This document shows positions 7,828 to 14,991 of a DNA stretch of 22,172 bases, one piece after another. The translations under genes and the position numbers were made by a program. The notes below the pieces were generated by a model. That model saw nothing but the letters and a program-made list of their open reading frames with translations, ran no database searches and was not told where the DNA came from. Source of the stretch: JAVBMO01 sp031552355 (GTDB lineage: Bacteria > Bacteroidota > Bacteroidia > Bacteroidales > P3); NCBI GenBank assembly GCA_031552355.1, contig JAVBMO010000090.1, positions 1-22,172 of the forward strand, written 5' to 3'. Within the stretch, counting starts at the first letter, position 1. Every line of letters starts with the position of its first letter.

Positions 7828-8718
7828 ATGAAAAAAATATTTGCCTGTGCATTATTGAGTAGTTTTACCTTTGCAAGTTTTTTTGCAAATGCACAAACAG
7901 AAATAACAGCAGATACCAAAGCTGCAAGTTTTTATGAGAGAACCCATTCTCAAAATAGAGCGCCTGTGGAATTTCCAAGTGTAAGGGAAGCAGATGTTCT
8001 CAATGCAAAATATGTTTGGAGAAGAATAAACTTTAGTGAAAAGTTTAATCAATTTTTCTACTATCCTATCACAGTGCAAGGTGCAGCAAATCAAGGTTTG
8101 GAAAATTTGGCAACCATTATCTGGAATGGAATAATGGATGGCAAAATCACTGCATATACCAATGATGATTTTACTACAGAAATTGTTCCGGAAGCTTTGA
8201 AAGCACGTTTTGAAAAAGCAAGAACAGACAGTGTTTGGGTGGATAATGAAGATGGATTTCAAGAATTGAAGATAATTCCTATTCAAGAAAAATTTAATCC
8301 TGCTGATGTTACTCAGTTAGACATAATAGAATGTTGGTTTTTAGATAAACAAAGATCTGTTCAAGATGTAAGAATCTTAGGAATGGCTTTAAGTAAAGAA
8401 GATTATAAAATTGATCCGGAAAGTGGGGAGAAAATGTCTTTCGGTACAATGGAAGTTTGTTGGATAAAATATGCAAATGACCCTGCTGTCCGCCAGTTAT
8501 TGGTAAATAAAGAGGTTTACAATCCCCGTAATGATGCCGATAGAAGAACTTTTGACGATATTTTTGTACAACGTTATTTCAGCAGCTATATTACAAAAGA
8601 ATCAAATGTTTCACAAAGAGCAATTGCTGCATATTTGACCGGAATTGACGGCCTTTTGGAATCAGAAAAAATTAAGGCAGACCTGATGAATCAAGAAATT
8701 GATATGTGGGAATACTAA
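7828..8718 (+). CDS. gldN: T9SS ring protein GldN/PorN
   Basis: A 296-aa periplasmic protein. The signal peptide (residues 1-22) ends at ANA|Q. Family landmarks are the VREADVLNAKYVWRRINFSEKFNQ stretch (about residues 52-75), the IQEKFNP region and IIECWFLDKQRSVQDVRILGMA. The protein forms the periplasmic ring with GldK/PorK and docks the GldLM motor. It is the last gene of the cluster: a 13-bp terminator hairpin begins about 20 nt after the stop. It is preceded by an unusually strong ribosome-binding site, perhaps to balance GldN against GldK, its ring partner, made from the front of the operon. Confidence 0.94.
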   Translation: MKKIFACALLSSFTFASFFANAQTEITADTKAASFYERTHSQNRAPVEFPSVREADVLNAKYVWRRINFSEKFNQFFYYPITVQGAANQGLENLATIIWNGIMDGKITAYTNDDFTTEIVPEALKARFEKARTDSVWVDNEDGFQELKIIPIQEKFNPADVTQLDIIECWFLDKQRSVQDVRILGMALSKEDYKIDPESGEKMSFGTMEVCWIKYANDPAVRQLLVNKEVYNPRNDADRRTFDDIFVQRYFSSYITKESNVSQRAIAAYLTGIDGLLESEKIKADLMNQEIDMWEY

Positions 8719-8739
8719 AATGAAAAGAAGATAGTTTCT

Positions 8740-8775
8740 ACGAGGTGGGTTGTTGTTCTACAGCTCACCTCGTTT
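8740..8775 (+). terminator. Terminator of the porP-gldKLMN operon
   Basis: A 13-bp stem with an 8-nt loop: positions 8740-8752 pair with 8761-8773 (ACGAGGTG against CACCTCGT, extended by a G-T pair and four more pairs), followed by a short T-rich tail. It sits between gldN and the M28 gene. It also shows that the alternative GTG start at 8745 for the next gene lies inside a terminator and is not the true start. Confidence 0.75.
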
Positions 8776-8810
8776 CATTCAAAGGCCTTTGGAAATATAA
8801 TTTATTCGAT

Positions 8811-9803
8811 ATGAAAAGAAATTTTAAATACGTTTTTGCAGCATTTTTGATTTTGACAGTCTGTTTTTCATGTAAAAATAAGACAGGAAATACAACGCAG
8901 GAAAAGGAAACAAAAAAAGAGTGCAAATATCCTGCTTTTAACGGAGATTCGGCATATAATTTTGTAAAACAACAGTGCGATTTTGGCGCTCGTGTGCCGG
9001 GTTCTGCAACACATGCAAAATGTGCTGTTTTTTTGAAAGAAACACTACAAAAATATTGTGATACAGTATTTGTACAAGATTTTAGTGCAACACTTTATAA
9101 CGGAAAAACTGAAAAAGGCCAAAATATTATTGGAAGTTTCGGTTTGGATAAAACACAGAGAATTGTATTGGCTGCCCATTGGGATTCCCGTATGTTTGCG
9201 GACCAAGATCCAATTTCTGAAAACAGGAAAAAACCGGTAATGGGTGCAAATGATGGCGCCAGTGGAGTCGGAGTTTTATTGGAATTGGCTCGTTTGATGC
9301 AAAGCCAGCACCCGGAAGTAGGCGTTGATATTATTTTCTTTGATTTGGAAGATCAGGGTGCGCCGGAAGATGAAAAAAGTGTATTGCCTTCAGCCGAAGA
9401 TTGGTGTTTAGGTTCGCAATATTGGGCTAAGAACAAACATATTCCTTTTTATCAGGCAAATTGCGGGATTTTATTGGATATGGTAGGTTATCATGAAGCT
9501 CGCTTCTTGAAGGAGGGATTTTCCATGCAATTTGCACCGGGAGTTACCAATAAATTGTGGGACATAGCTGCCCGTTTAGGCTATGGAGATATTTTTGTAA
9601 ATCAGGTGTCGGATCCTATTATTGATGACCATCTATTTGTCAATCGGGATGGAAATATTCCAATGGTTGATATTGTTCAAAAAAGTCCAACAGAAAGTTT
9701 TTTTAAACATTGGCATACGATTCACGATGATATGAGTGTTATTAATAAAAATGTGTTGGAAAAAGTGGGGCATACTTTGATGGAATTTATTTATTGCGAA
9801 TAA
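8811..9803 (+). CDS. M28-family lipoprotein, probable glutaminyl cyclase or aminopeptidase
   Basis: A 330-aa lipoprotein (lipobox cysteine C21 in VCFSC) with an M28/glutaminyl-cyclase fold. Metal-site motifs are visible in order: AAHWDSR (H123, D125), GANDGASG (D148), FFDLEDQG (E180 and D181), LLDMVG (D223) and KHWHTIHDD (H302). The GASG-VLLELAR stretch and the C-terminal WHTIHDD resemble glutaminyl-peptide cyclotransferases, which use D, E and H on one zinc to turn N-terminal Gln into pyroglutamate. A plain aminopeptidase is the alternative. A QC role would suit its place right after the T9SS core, since exported proteins here begin with Gln. I chose ATG 8811, which gives a standard lipoprotein signal; the GTG at 8745 lies in the terminator. 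The residues after C21 (KNKTGN) lack an acidic surface-export signal, so it should face the periplasm. Confidence 0.82.
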   Translation: MKRNFKYVFAAFLILTVCFSCKNKTGNTTQEKETKKECKYPAFNGDSAYNFVKQQCDFGARVPGSATHAKCAVFLKETLQKYCDTVFVQDFSATLYNGKTEKGQNIIGSFGLDKTQRIVLAAHWDSRMFADQDPISENRKKPVMGANDGASGVGVLLELARLMQSQHPEVGVDIIFFDLEDQGAPEDEKSVLPSAEDWCLGSQYWAKNKHIPFYQANCGILLDMVGYHEARFLKEGFSMQFAPGVTNKLWDIAARLGYGDIFVNQVSDPIIDDHLFVNRDGNIPMVDIVQKSPTESFFKHWHTIHDDMSVINKNVLEKVGHTLMEFIYCE

Positions 9804-9831
9804 TCCAAATCCTTTGGAAAAAGGAAATTAC

Positions 9832-10275
9832 ATGAAAAAAACAAGGAAATATATCAGGTTTGTATTATTGATGCTTTTTGCAGGAATGATTTCATTTTCC
9901 TGTTCAAAAGAGGATGAGGCGCCTATGGGTGCTGTAAATCTGAATATTGATTTGCAAAATGTCAATAATATTCCTTTGAAAACAATCAACGGATATTTGT
10001 ACTTTTATGCCGATGGTTACTATAATGCGGGCTATCAAGGTGTGATTGTTTACCGGTATTCCGAGGATATATTTTTGGCCTACGAATTGGCTTGCCCGAA
10101 AGACCATGACCAAGCTGTTGAAGTGGACAAAAGCGGTTTGATTTTGGTTTGTCCTAAATGCCATTCCAAATTTATTTTTACAGATGGCTCTGTTTTTGAG
10201 GGGCCTGCTCGTGTCGGTTTACGAAGCTATTCGGCAGATTACGATGGCGCCCGTTGGGTATATGTTAGAAATTAA
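9832..10275 (+). CDS. Lipoprotein with a degenerate Rieske-like motif
   Basis: A 147-aa lipoprotein (lipobox cysteine C24, FSC). Residues 25-29 after the cysteine are SKEDE, which resembles the acidic lipoprotein surface-export signal of Bacteroidota, so it may be on the cell surface. The C-terminal half resembles the cluster-binding part of Rieske proteins: ACPKDHD (C88, H92), then VCPKCHSKF (C107, C110, H111), then the GPARVGLRSY tail common in Rieske folds. The canonical pattern is CxH and CxxH; here it is CxxxH and CxxCH, so the ligands are not standard and a cluster is uncertain. I chose ATG 9832, because the TTG at 9814 only adds six residues. The gap after the M28 stop is 28 nt, and the permease starts 10 nt after this stop. 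Confidence 0.65.
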   Translation: MKKTRKYIRFVLLMLFAGMISFSCSKEDEAPMGAVNLNIDLQNVNNIPLKTINGYLYFYADGYYNAGYQGVIVYRYSEDIFLAYELACPKDHDQAVEVDKSGLILVCPKCHSKFIFTDGSVFEGPARVGLRSYSADYDGARWVYVRN

Positions 10276-10285
10276 AAATGATTGC

Positions 10286-11074
10286 ATGGAATTAAGCCCT
10301 ACATTGATTGTTGTTCTTGTTGTTTCCGGAATTTTGGTAGGTTTTATCAATGCCATATCGGCGGGGGCTACAGCAATAACCATTGCCTTGTATTTGTTTT
10401 TGGGTTTTCCGCCAACAGTAGCCAACGCCACCAACCGAATTTCGGTTATGATTCAATGTGTTAGCGCTTCGTTGAGTTACCGTGCGCAAAAAGTTCTGGA
10501 TACCAAGAGGGCTTTGATTTTAGCTTTGCCAACCATGGCCGGTGCCTTTTTGGGTGCGTTGTTAGCCGCAAGATTAGATGGCGTTATTTTTGAAAGAGCC
10601 TTTGGGCTTGTACTGCTGTTGATGCTGGCTTTCATTTTTTATGACCCTAAGAAATTAAAACACGGAAATGAATCTCTTTTGGAACGCGGGCATCATTGGA
10701 AGCAATTTGTGGTATTCTTTCTGATAGGAATCTATGGCGGATTTGTTCAAGTAGGGACAGGTTTTTTCTTTATTATGGCCGGCGTATTGATGGTAGGCTG
10801 CAATATTATTCAGTCCAATGCAATAAAATCGCTTATTATGTTGTTATATAGTGCGGTTTGCGTTGCCGTTTTTTGGAACGATGGCCTCATTCGTTGGGAT
10901 TTTGGATTGATACATGGTTGTGGCGCTTTTATTGGTGGAATTTTGGGTTCACGAATGGCCGTAAAAAAAGGAGTAAATTTTATTCGTTGGATTACCGTGG
11001 GAGTTATTGTCATAACAGCTCTTCAGCTTTTTGGCATTTTAGACTTTAAAATGATTTTTTCAAATATTTTATAA
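10286..11074 (+). CDS. TauE/SafE-family membrane permease
   Basis: A 262-aa polytopic inner-membrane protein with about eight hydrophobic segments in two repeats. The first repeat contains GFINAISAGATAITIALYLFLG and the family motif FPPTVANATNR; the second contains GFVQVGTGFFFIMAG and SNAIKSLIMLLYS. TauE/SafE proteins are thought to export sulfite, sulfoacetate or other sulfur-containing or organic anions; the substrate here is unknown. ATG 10286 starts directly before the first membrane segment, while ATG 10262 would overlap the preceding gene by 14 nt and adds eight mostly polar residues. It is probably co-transcribed with the Rieske-like lipoprotein gene. Confidence 0.85.
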   Translation: MELSPTLIVVLVVSGILVGFINAISAGATAITIALYLFLGFPPTVANATNRISVMIQCVSASLSYRAQKVLDTKRALILALPTMAGAFLGALLAARLDGVIFERAFGLVLLLMLAFIFYDPKKLKHGNESLLERGHHWKQFVVFFLIGIYGGFVQVGTGFFFIMAGVLMVGCNIIQSNAIKSLIMLLYSAVCVAVFWNDGLIRWDFGLIHGCGAFIGGILGSRMAVKKGVNFIRWITVGVIVITALQLFGILDFKMIFSNIL

Positions 11075-11125
11075 GTTTTCGGCGGAAAAATTAGAATTTA
11101 TAGAGATACTTTTTTTGAGAAATCT

Positions 11126-11133
11126 TATCTTTG
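11126..11133 (+). promoter_or_regulatory. Candidate -7 box for the PepSY-like gene
   Basis: TATCTTTG is an exact TAnnTTTG match in the 127-nt gap after the permease, 68 nt before the next start. The only TTTG upstream (11114-11117) is too close to be a proper -33 box. Confidence 0.45.
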
Positions 11134-11201
11134 CAAATTGAAATTAATACTTCCAAAAAACTATGGAAGCGTGTTTATAAACTTAATAATTTTTAGTATT
11201 T

Positions 11202-11654
11202 ATGAGACCAATAATTTTATCTTTTCTTTTGATGTTTGCAGTTGCAGTTCCTACTTTTGCACAAAAACCTGTAAACGATCGCGATCTTCCTCAAAATATT
11301 TTAACCGATTTCAAATCGCGCGAACCCAATGCTGAAAATCCAAAATGGACACAATTGGATTCTACTACCTATGAAGTGAATTTTGTGGCAAATGGCGGCA
11401 AAAAATCTATCCGTTTTACAAAAACAACTTCTGAAACCCGTTGGGATGTAGATTTGAAATGGATACCTGCAAAAATTAAAGCGTATGCAGATTCAGCGTA
11501 TGCCAAAGGAAAAGCAGAATCGCTTTGTATTTTGGATTTCCAAGGAAACAAAAGCTATGAATTGGTTTTGAAACAAAAGAAGCACCAATATTTGTTGAAA
11601 TTTGGAATTGACGGGCAATTTATCGAAGCTACAGAAATTAAGAAAAAGAAATAA
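11202..11654 (+). CDS. Small periplasmic PepSY-like (DUF2874-type) protein
   Basis: A 150-aa exported protein whose signal peptide ends at TFA|Q. The mature protein has the look of the PepSY-like/BLIP-like family that is common and often multi-copy in Bacteroidota: an N-terminal LPQNILTDFKSREPNAENPKWTQ segment (helix, then the conserved W after a PNA turn) followed by YEVNF, RWDVD and a second half that repeats the pattern (IKAYADSAYAKG, YELVLKQKKHQYLLKFGIDGQFIE). The role is unknown; binding of a peptide or surface ligand is an inference from the fold. It has its own probable promoter and ends 9 nt before the tRNA. Confidence 0.7.
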   Translation: MRPIILSFLLMFAVAVPTFAQKPVNDRDLPQNILTDFKSREPNAENPKWTQLDSTTYEVNFVANGGKKSIRFTKTTSETRWDVDLKWIPAKIKAYADSAYAKGKAESLCILDFQGNKSYELVLKQKKHQYLLKFGIDGQFIEATEIKKKK

Positions 11655-11663
11655 ACTTCTTTT

Positions 11664-11736
11664 GCGGCAATAGCTCAGTTGGTAGAGCGTTGGCTTCCCA
11701 AGCCAAAGGTCGCGGGTTCGACCCCCGTTTGCCGCT
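11664..11736 (+). tRNA. tRNA-Gly(CCC)
   Basis: A complete 73-nt cloverleaf. The acceptor stem GCGGCAA (11664-11670) pairs with TTGCCGC (11729-11735). The D-arm holds AGCTCAGTTGGTAGAGC. The anticodon stem TTGGC pairs with GCCAA around the loop TTCCCAA, giving anticodon CCC (11697-11699), which reads GGG. The T-arm GCGGG-TTCGACC-CCCGT carries the TTCGA loop, with one C-C-neighbouring irregularity at the stem end. CCA is not encoded (TCAAT follows). tRNA 3' ends are frequent integration sites, and a defence island starts about 450 nt downstream. Confidence 0.95.
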
Positions 11737-11783
11737 CAATCATTGAAAAGCAATAAAGTCACCGAACGACAAAATAAAGACAG

Positions 11784-11820
11784 AGCCTACAAAATCAATT
11801 GGTTGTAGGCTTTTTTGTTT
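11784..11820 (+). terminator. Strong intrinsic terminator after tRNA-Gly
   Basis: AGCCTACAA (11784-11792) pairs with TTGTAGGCT (11803-11811) around a 10-nt loop, followed by a run of six T, a G and three more T. It should stop tRNA transcription and insulate the defence operon from the upstream genes. Confidence 0.85.
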
Positions 11821-12155
11821 TAGGTCCCCACCACAAGAGAGTCATAAAAAAGTCAAAAAAAGCCATTATTTTGTTTCTAAACTATGCATCGAAAACGCAA
11901 GAATGGATAAATGGCGTAACCATCTGATTCATCGTCGATAACTTCACTTCTTTTCTCTCCGCTGCAAGCAGTATAATAGCAGAATATTGTGTATTTGGGA
12001 AGACTTTCCGTTACGAATACGTTACCTGTTTTTGTATTACAGCAAGCATTCAAACAACGGAGTGAGCTGTTGTTTATCAATTGTCGATCGCGATAAAATT
12101 TTTGAACAAACTATATGAAAGAGCAGATTTCTCATAATTATCCAGTTAAATTTCC
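11821..12155. other. Intergenic region between tRNA-Gly and the defence operon
   Basis: No gene I can support. The minus strand is open from 12110 down to 11877, with Cys-rich residues (ACCNTKTGNVF, FCYYTACSGEKR) and plausible codon use, but it has no ATG (only TTG at 12078-12080) and no recognisable family, so it may be a decayed gene fragment. A small stem, AAACAAC (12052-12058) with GTTGTTT (12069-12075), is present. I found no second copy of the tRNA 3' end in the window. Confidence 0.4.
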
Positions 12156-12185
12156 TATATTTGCTTTCGATAACGAAATCGAAAG
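12156..12185 (+). promoter_or_regulatory. Promoter and palindromic operator of the defence operon
   Basis: TATATTTG (12156-12163) is an exact TAnnTTTG -7 box 26 nt before the regulator gene. Directly after it lies CTTTCGAT (12164-12171), a 6-nt spacer, and the exact inverted copy ATCGAAAG (12178-12185), ending 3 nt before the ATG. A second, overlapping inverted pair is TTTCG (12165-12169) and CGAAA (12174-12178). The position on the transcription start region suggests binding by the XRE protein encoded next and autorepression of the whole operon. Confidence 0.65.
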
Positions 12186-12188
12186 AAT

Positions 12189-12386
12189 ATGAACCGCATA
12201 AAAGAAGTTTTGCAGGAAAAAGGAATTAAGCAAACATGGCTTGCCGAAAAACTCGGCAAAAGTTTTAAGATTGTGAATAGTTACGCATGCAATCGCATCC
12301 AACCCCCTTTGGAAACCTTATATCAGATTGCGGAGATATTACAGGTGAGTGTAAAAGAGTTGTTGGTTGATAATAAACAGAAATAA
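12189..12386 (+). CDS. XRE-family helix-turn-helix regulator of the R-M operon
   Basis: A 65-aa single-domain Cro/C1-type DNA-binding protein. The helix-turn-helix reads QTWLAEKLGKSFKIVNSYACNR (residues 15-36), followed by PPLETLYQIAEILQVSVKELL, the usual third and fourth helix pattern. It has the size and position of a restriction-modification controller (C-type) protein. Its stop codon overlaps the hsdM start by one base (TAATG), so translation is coupled. The palindrome overlapping its own promoter is the likely binding site. Its likely job is to delay or balance expression of the methylase and the following nucleases when the island enters a new cell; this is inference. Confidence 0.85.
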   Translation: MNRIKEVLQEKGIKQTWLAEKLGKSFKIVNSYACNRIQPPLETLYQIAEILQVSVKELLVDNKQK

Positions 12387-13945
12387 TGGCAAAAAAAGAG
12401 GTAAAAGAAAAAAGCATTGAAGTGTCGCTCTGGGACGCGGCAAATAAACTAAGAGGAAGCGTAGAGCCTGCCGAATACAAGCATGTGGTACTGGGTTTGA
12501 TATTCCTCAAATTTTCCGGAGATAAATTTGAAGAACATCGAGCCAAACTTATAGCGGAGGGCAAGGGAAAATACATCGAAATGCCGGAGTTCTACAACAT
12601 GAGCAATGTTTTTTTCTTGGACGAAATATCGCGATGGAGCTATATTGTACAAAAATCCAAACAAAACGATATCGCGCTGATTATCGATACCGCTTTGCAT
12701 ACCATCGAGAAAAACAACAAAGCCTTAAAAGGCGCTTTGCCCGATAACTATTTTTCGCGATTGGGATTGGATGGTGCCAAATTAGCTTCTTTAATTGACG
12801 CCATCAATGATATAAACACCCTCAAAGATAAACAGCAGGATGTGGTGGGGCGTGTGTACGAATATTTCCTTTCCAAATTCGCATTGGCTGAAGGCAAGGG
12901 CAAAGGAGAATTTTATACGCCGAAAAGCATTGTAAACCTTATTGCCGAGATGATAGAGCCGTATAAAGGAATCATTTACGACCCTGCTTGCGGTTCGGGT
13001 GGCATGTTTGTGCAATCGGTCAAATTTATCGAAAGTCATCACGGAAACAAAAAAGAAGTTTCCATTTACGGACAGGAATATACCAACACTACTTACAAGT
13101 TGGCAAAGATGAACCTTGCCATTCGCGGTATTTCTGCCAACTTGGGCGAAAAAGCAGCCAACACCTTTGCAGACGACCAGCACAAAGACCTGAAAGCCGA
13201 TTACATTATGGCCAATCCGCCCTTTAACCAAAAGGATTGGCGGGCAGAAAACGAACTGACCGACGATCCGCGTTGGCGTGGCTACGATGTGCCACCCAAA
13301 AGCAATGCCAACTACGGCTGGATTCTCAATATGGTGAGTAAACTTTCGGATAACGGTGTAGCCGGCTTTATCTTGGCGAATGGAGCTTTGAGCGGTGGCG
13401 GAGACGAATACAAAATACGCCGAAAACTGATTGAAAATAATTTGGTGGAGGCAATCTTAGTGTTGCCGCAAGATATGTTTTATACCACCAATATCAGCGT
13501 AACGCTTTGGATCTTAAATAAAAATAAAAGATCGCGAGTGGTAACTGTAAACGACGAAAACCGTCGGTACCGCGAACGGGAAAAAGAAATCCTGTTCATG
13601 GATTTACGCCAGATGGGCGAGCCTCTTGAAAAGAAATTCACTCAGTTTTCGGAATCCGACATTGCTAAAGTTACCGCAACCTATCATACTTGGCAATGTC
13701 AAGCAATAGAGAATATTCCTGAATTTTGTTATGCTGCTTCGTTCGATGAAATTGCGGCCAAAGACTTTTCGTTGGTTCCAAGCAAATACATTGAATTTGT
13801 AAACCGCGATGAGAATATCGACTTCGATGAAAAAATGCGTATTTTGCAAAACCAAATGAAAGATTTGTTGAAAGCTGAAGAGCAATCGAAACAGGAATTG
13901 TTGAACGTATTTGAAGAACTGGGGTATAAAATTGAAAATAATTAA
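12386..13945 (+). CDS. hsdM: Type I restriction-modification N6-adenine methylase subunit
   Basis: A 519-aa HsdM. The N-terminal HsdM_N helical domain (about residues 10-145; AANKLRGSVEPAEYKHVVLGLIFLK reads through its start) is followed by the methylase domain. The S-adenosylmethionine motif is YDPACGSGGMF (198-208), after the conserved GEFYTPKSIV; the catalytic motif IV is NPPF (277-280). With HsdS it methylates adenine at a bipartite target, and with HsdR it would form the restriction complex, but no hsdR is present in the window. The C-terminus (LNVFEELGYKIE) is partly duplicated at 15038-15072. Eight nucleotides separate it from the DUF1016 gene. Confidence 0.95.
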   Translation: MAKKEVKEKSIEVSLWDAANKLRGSVEPAEYKHVVLGLIFLKFSGDKFEEHRAKLIAEGKGKYIEMPEFYNMSNVFFLDEISRWSYIVQKSKQNDIALIIDTALHTIEKNNKALKGALPDNYFSRLGLDGAKLASLIDAINDINTLKDKQQDVVGRVYEYFLSKFALAEGKGKGEFYTPKSIVNLIAEMIEPYKGIIYDPACGSGGMFVQSVKFIESHHGNKKEVSIYGQEYTNTTYKLAKMNLAIRGISANLGEKAANTFADDQHKDLKADYIMANPPFNQKDWRAENELTDDPRWRGYDVPPKSNANYGWILNMVSKLSDNGVAGFILANGALSGGGDEYKIRRKLIENNLVEAILVLPQDMFYTTNISVTLWILNKNKRSRVVTVNDENRRYREREKEILFMDLRQMGEPLEKKFTQFSESDIAKVTATYHTWQCQAIENIPEFCYAASFDEIAAKDFSLVPSKYIEFVNRDENIDFDEKMRILQNQMKDLLKAEEQSKQELLNVFEELGYKIENN

Positions 13946-13953
13946 ATTTCACA

Positions 13954-14991
13954 ATGAGCGAAATCGCAAAAAACTATATATCTGAAATTAAGCAGATTTT
14001 GGCACAGGCACGGCAAAATGCGTACGCTGCCGTCAATTTTGCTATGGTAGAAGCCTATTGGCAAATAGGAAGGCGTATTGTGGAAGAAGAACAACATGGG
14101 AAAGCCCGTGCCGATTATGGAGAGCAATTGATTAAAGAAGTGTCGAAAGAACTGACAACCGAATTCGGTAAAGGATTTGGCGAGCGTAATTTGCGAGATT
14201 TCAGACAATTCTATCTAACTTTTCAAGACGATTCAATTTGGCACACACTGCGTGCCAAATTGAGTTGGTCGCATATTCGGTTGATTATGAGAGTTAGCAA
14301 CGAAGAAGCGCGAACTTATTACCTTAGAGAAGCATCTGAAAACAGCTGGTCGGTACGCACGCTCGACCGCAACATTTCTACCCTCTACTATCAACACTTA
14401 TTATCGTCGCAACAAAAAGAACCTGTAATCAATGAAATGCAAGAGAAGACGAAGGGATTTCAGCATGATAAGCTGGAATTTATAAAAAATCCTTCGGTTT
14501 TGGAATTTTTGGGATTACCAGTGAATGCCGGATACACCGAAGGCGAATTGGAACAAGCTATTATCAATCAAATGCAGAAGTTTTTGCTCGAATTGGGCAA
14601 GGGATTTGCCTTTGTAGCACGGCAGCAGTTGATACGCACCGAAACACAGGATTTTTACATCGACTTGGTATTCTACAATTACAAACTCAAATGCTTTGTT
14701 ATCGTTGAGCTAAAAACACATAAAATAACGCATCAGGATATCGGGCAGTTAGACATGTATGTACGGATGTACGACGATTTACAAAGGGGTAAAGGCGATA
14801 ATCCCACCATTGGCATTTTGCTTTGTACCGAAACCGACAAAACCATTGCACGGTATTCGGTGCTAAGCGAAAACCAACAACTTTTTGCTACCAAATATAT
14901 GCCCTATTTGCCTACGGAAGAAGAATTGCAGGCTGAAATTGAGCGCGAGAAACAATTGTTAAAATTACAGAAGGCGAATGAAGAACTATAA
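13954..14991 (+). CDS. DUF1016/YhcG-type PDDEXK nuclease
   Basis: A 345-aa protein with the DUF1016 N-terminal domain (about residues 10-160: VNFAMVEAYWQIGRRIVEEE, FGERNLRDFRQFY, LSWSHIRLIMRVSNEEAR) and a C-terminal PDDEXK nuclease domain. The active-site pattern is visible as DFYIDLVFYN (D237) and VIVELKT (E252, K254), with DIGQLDMYV after it. All catalytic residues appear intact. Members of this family are often embedded in type I R-M loci, between hsdM and hsdS. Its role there is not settled: it may be an extra nuclease, a solo restriction activity or a suicide effector. Its last codons (GAACTATAA) lie inside a duplicated hsdS start, so its stop is part of the cassette junction. Confidence 0.88.
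   Translation: MSEIAKNYISEIKQILAQARQNAYAAVNFAMVEAYWQIGRRIVEEEQHGKARADYGEQLIKEVSKELTTEFGKGFGERNLRDFRQFYLTFQDDSIWHTLRAKLSWSHIRLIMRVSNEEARTYYLREASENSWSVRTLDRNISTLYYQHLLSSQQKEPVINEMQEKTKGFQHDKLEFIKNPSVLEFLGLPVNAGYTEGELEQAIINQMQKFLLELGKGFAFVARQQLIRTETQDFYIDLVFYNYKLKCFVIVELKTHKITHQDIGQLDMYVRMYDDLQRGKGDNPTIGILLCTETDKTIARYSVLSENQQLFATKYMPYLPTEEELQAEIEREKQLLKLQKANEEL

Noticed and set aside
7852..8286. Long minus-strand ORF opposite gldN (144 codons)
   Set aside because: It is a frame shadow of gldN with low-complexity composition; gldN itself is certain.
8745..8810. GTG start for the M28 lipoprotein
   Set aside because: It lies inside the terminator hairpin of the gld operon, and the extension would bury the lipoprotein signal peptide.
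9814..9831. TTG start for the Rieske-like lipoprotein
   Set aside because: ATG 9832 gives a normal lipoprotein signal; the TTG form adds only MEKGNY.
10184..10285. Longer TauE/SafE start overlapping the Rieske-like gene by about 90 nt
   Set aside because: The extra residues are read from the preceding gene in another frame and show no family features; ATG 10286 sits right before the first membrane helix.
11877..12080. Minus-strand 67-codon Cys-rich ORF
   Set aside because: It has only a TTG start, no ribosome site and no recognised family. It is kept as a possible gene remnant in the intergenic description, not called as a gene.
12791..13231. Long minus-strand ORF opposite hsdM (146 codons)
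   Set aside because: It is the antisense shadow of the conserved methylase motifs; there is no independent evidence for it.
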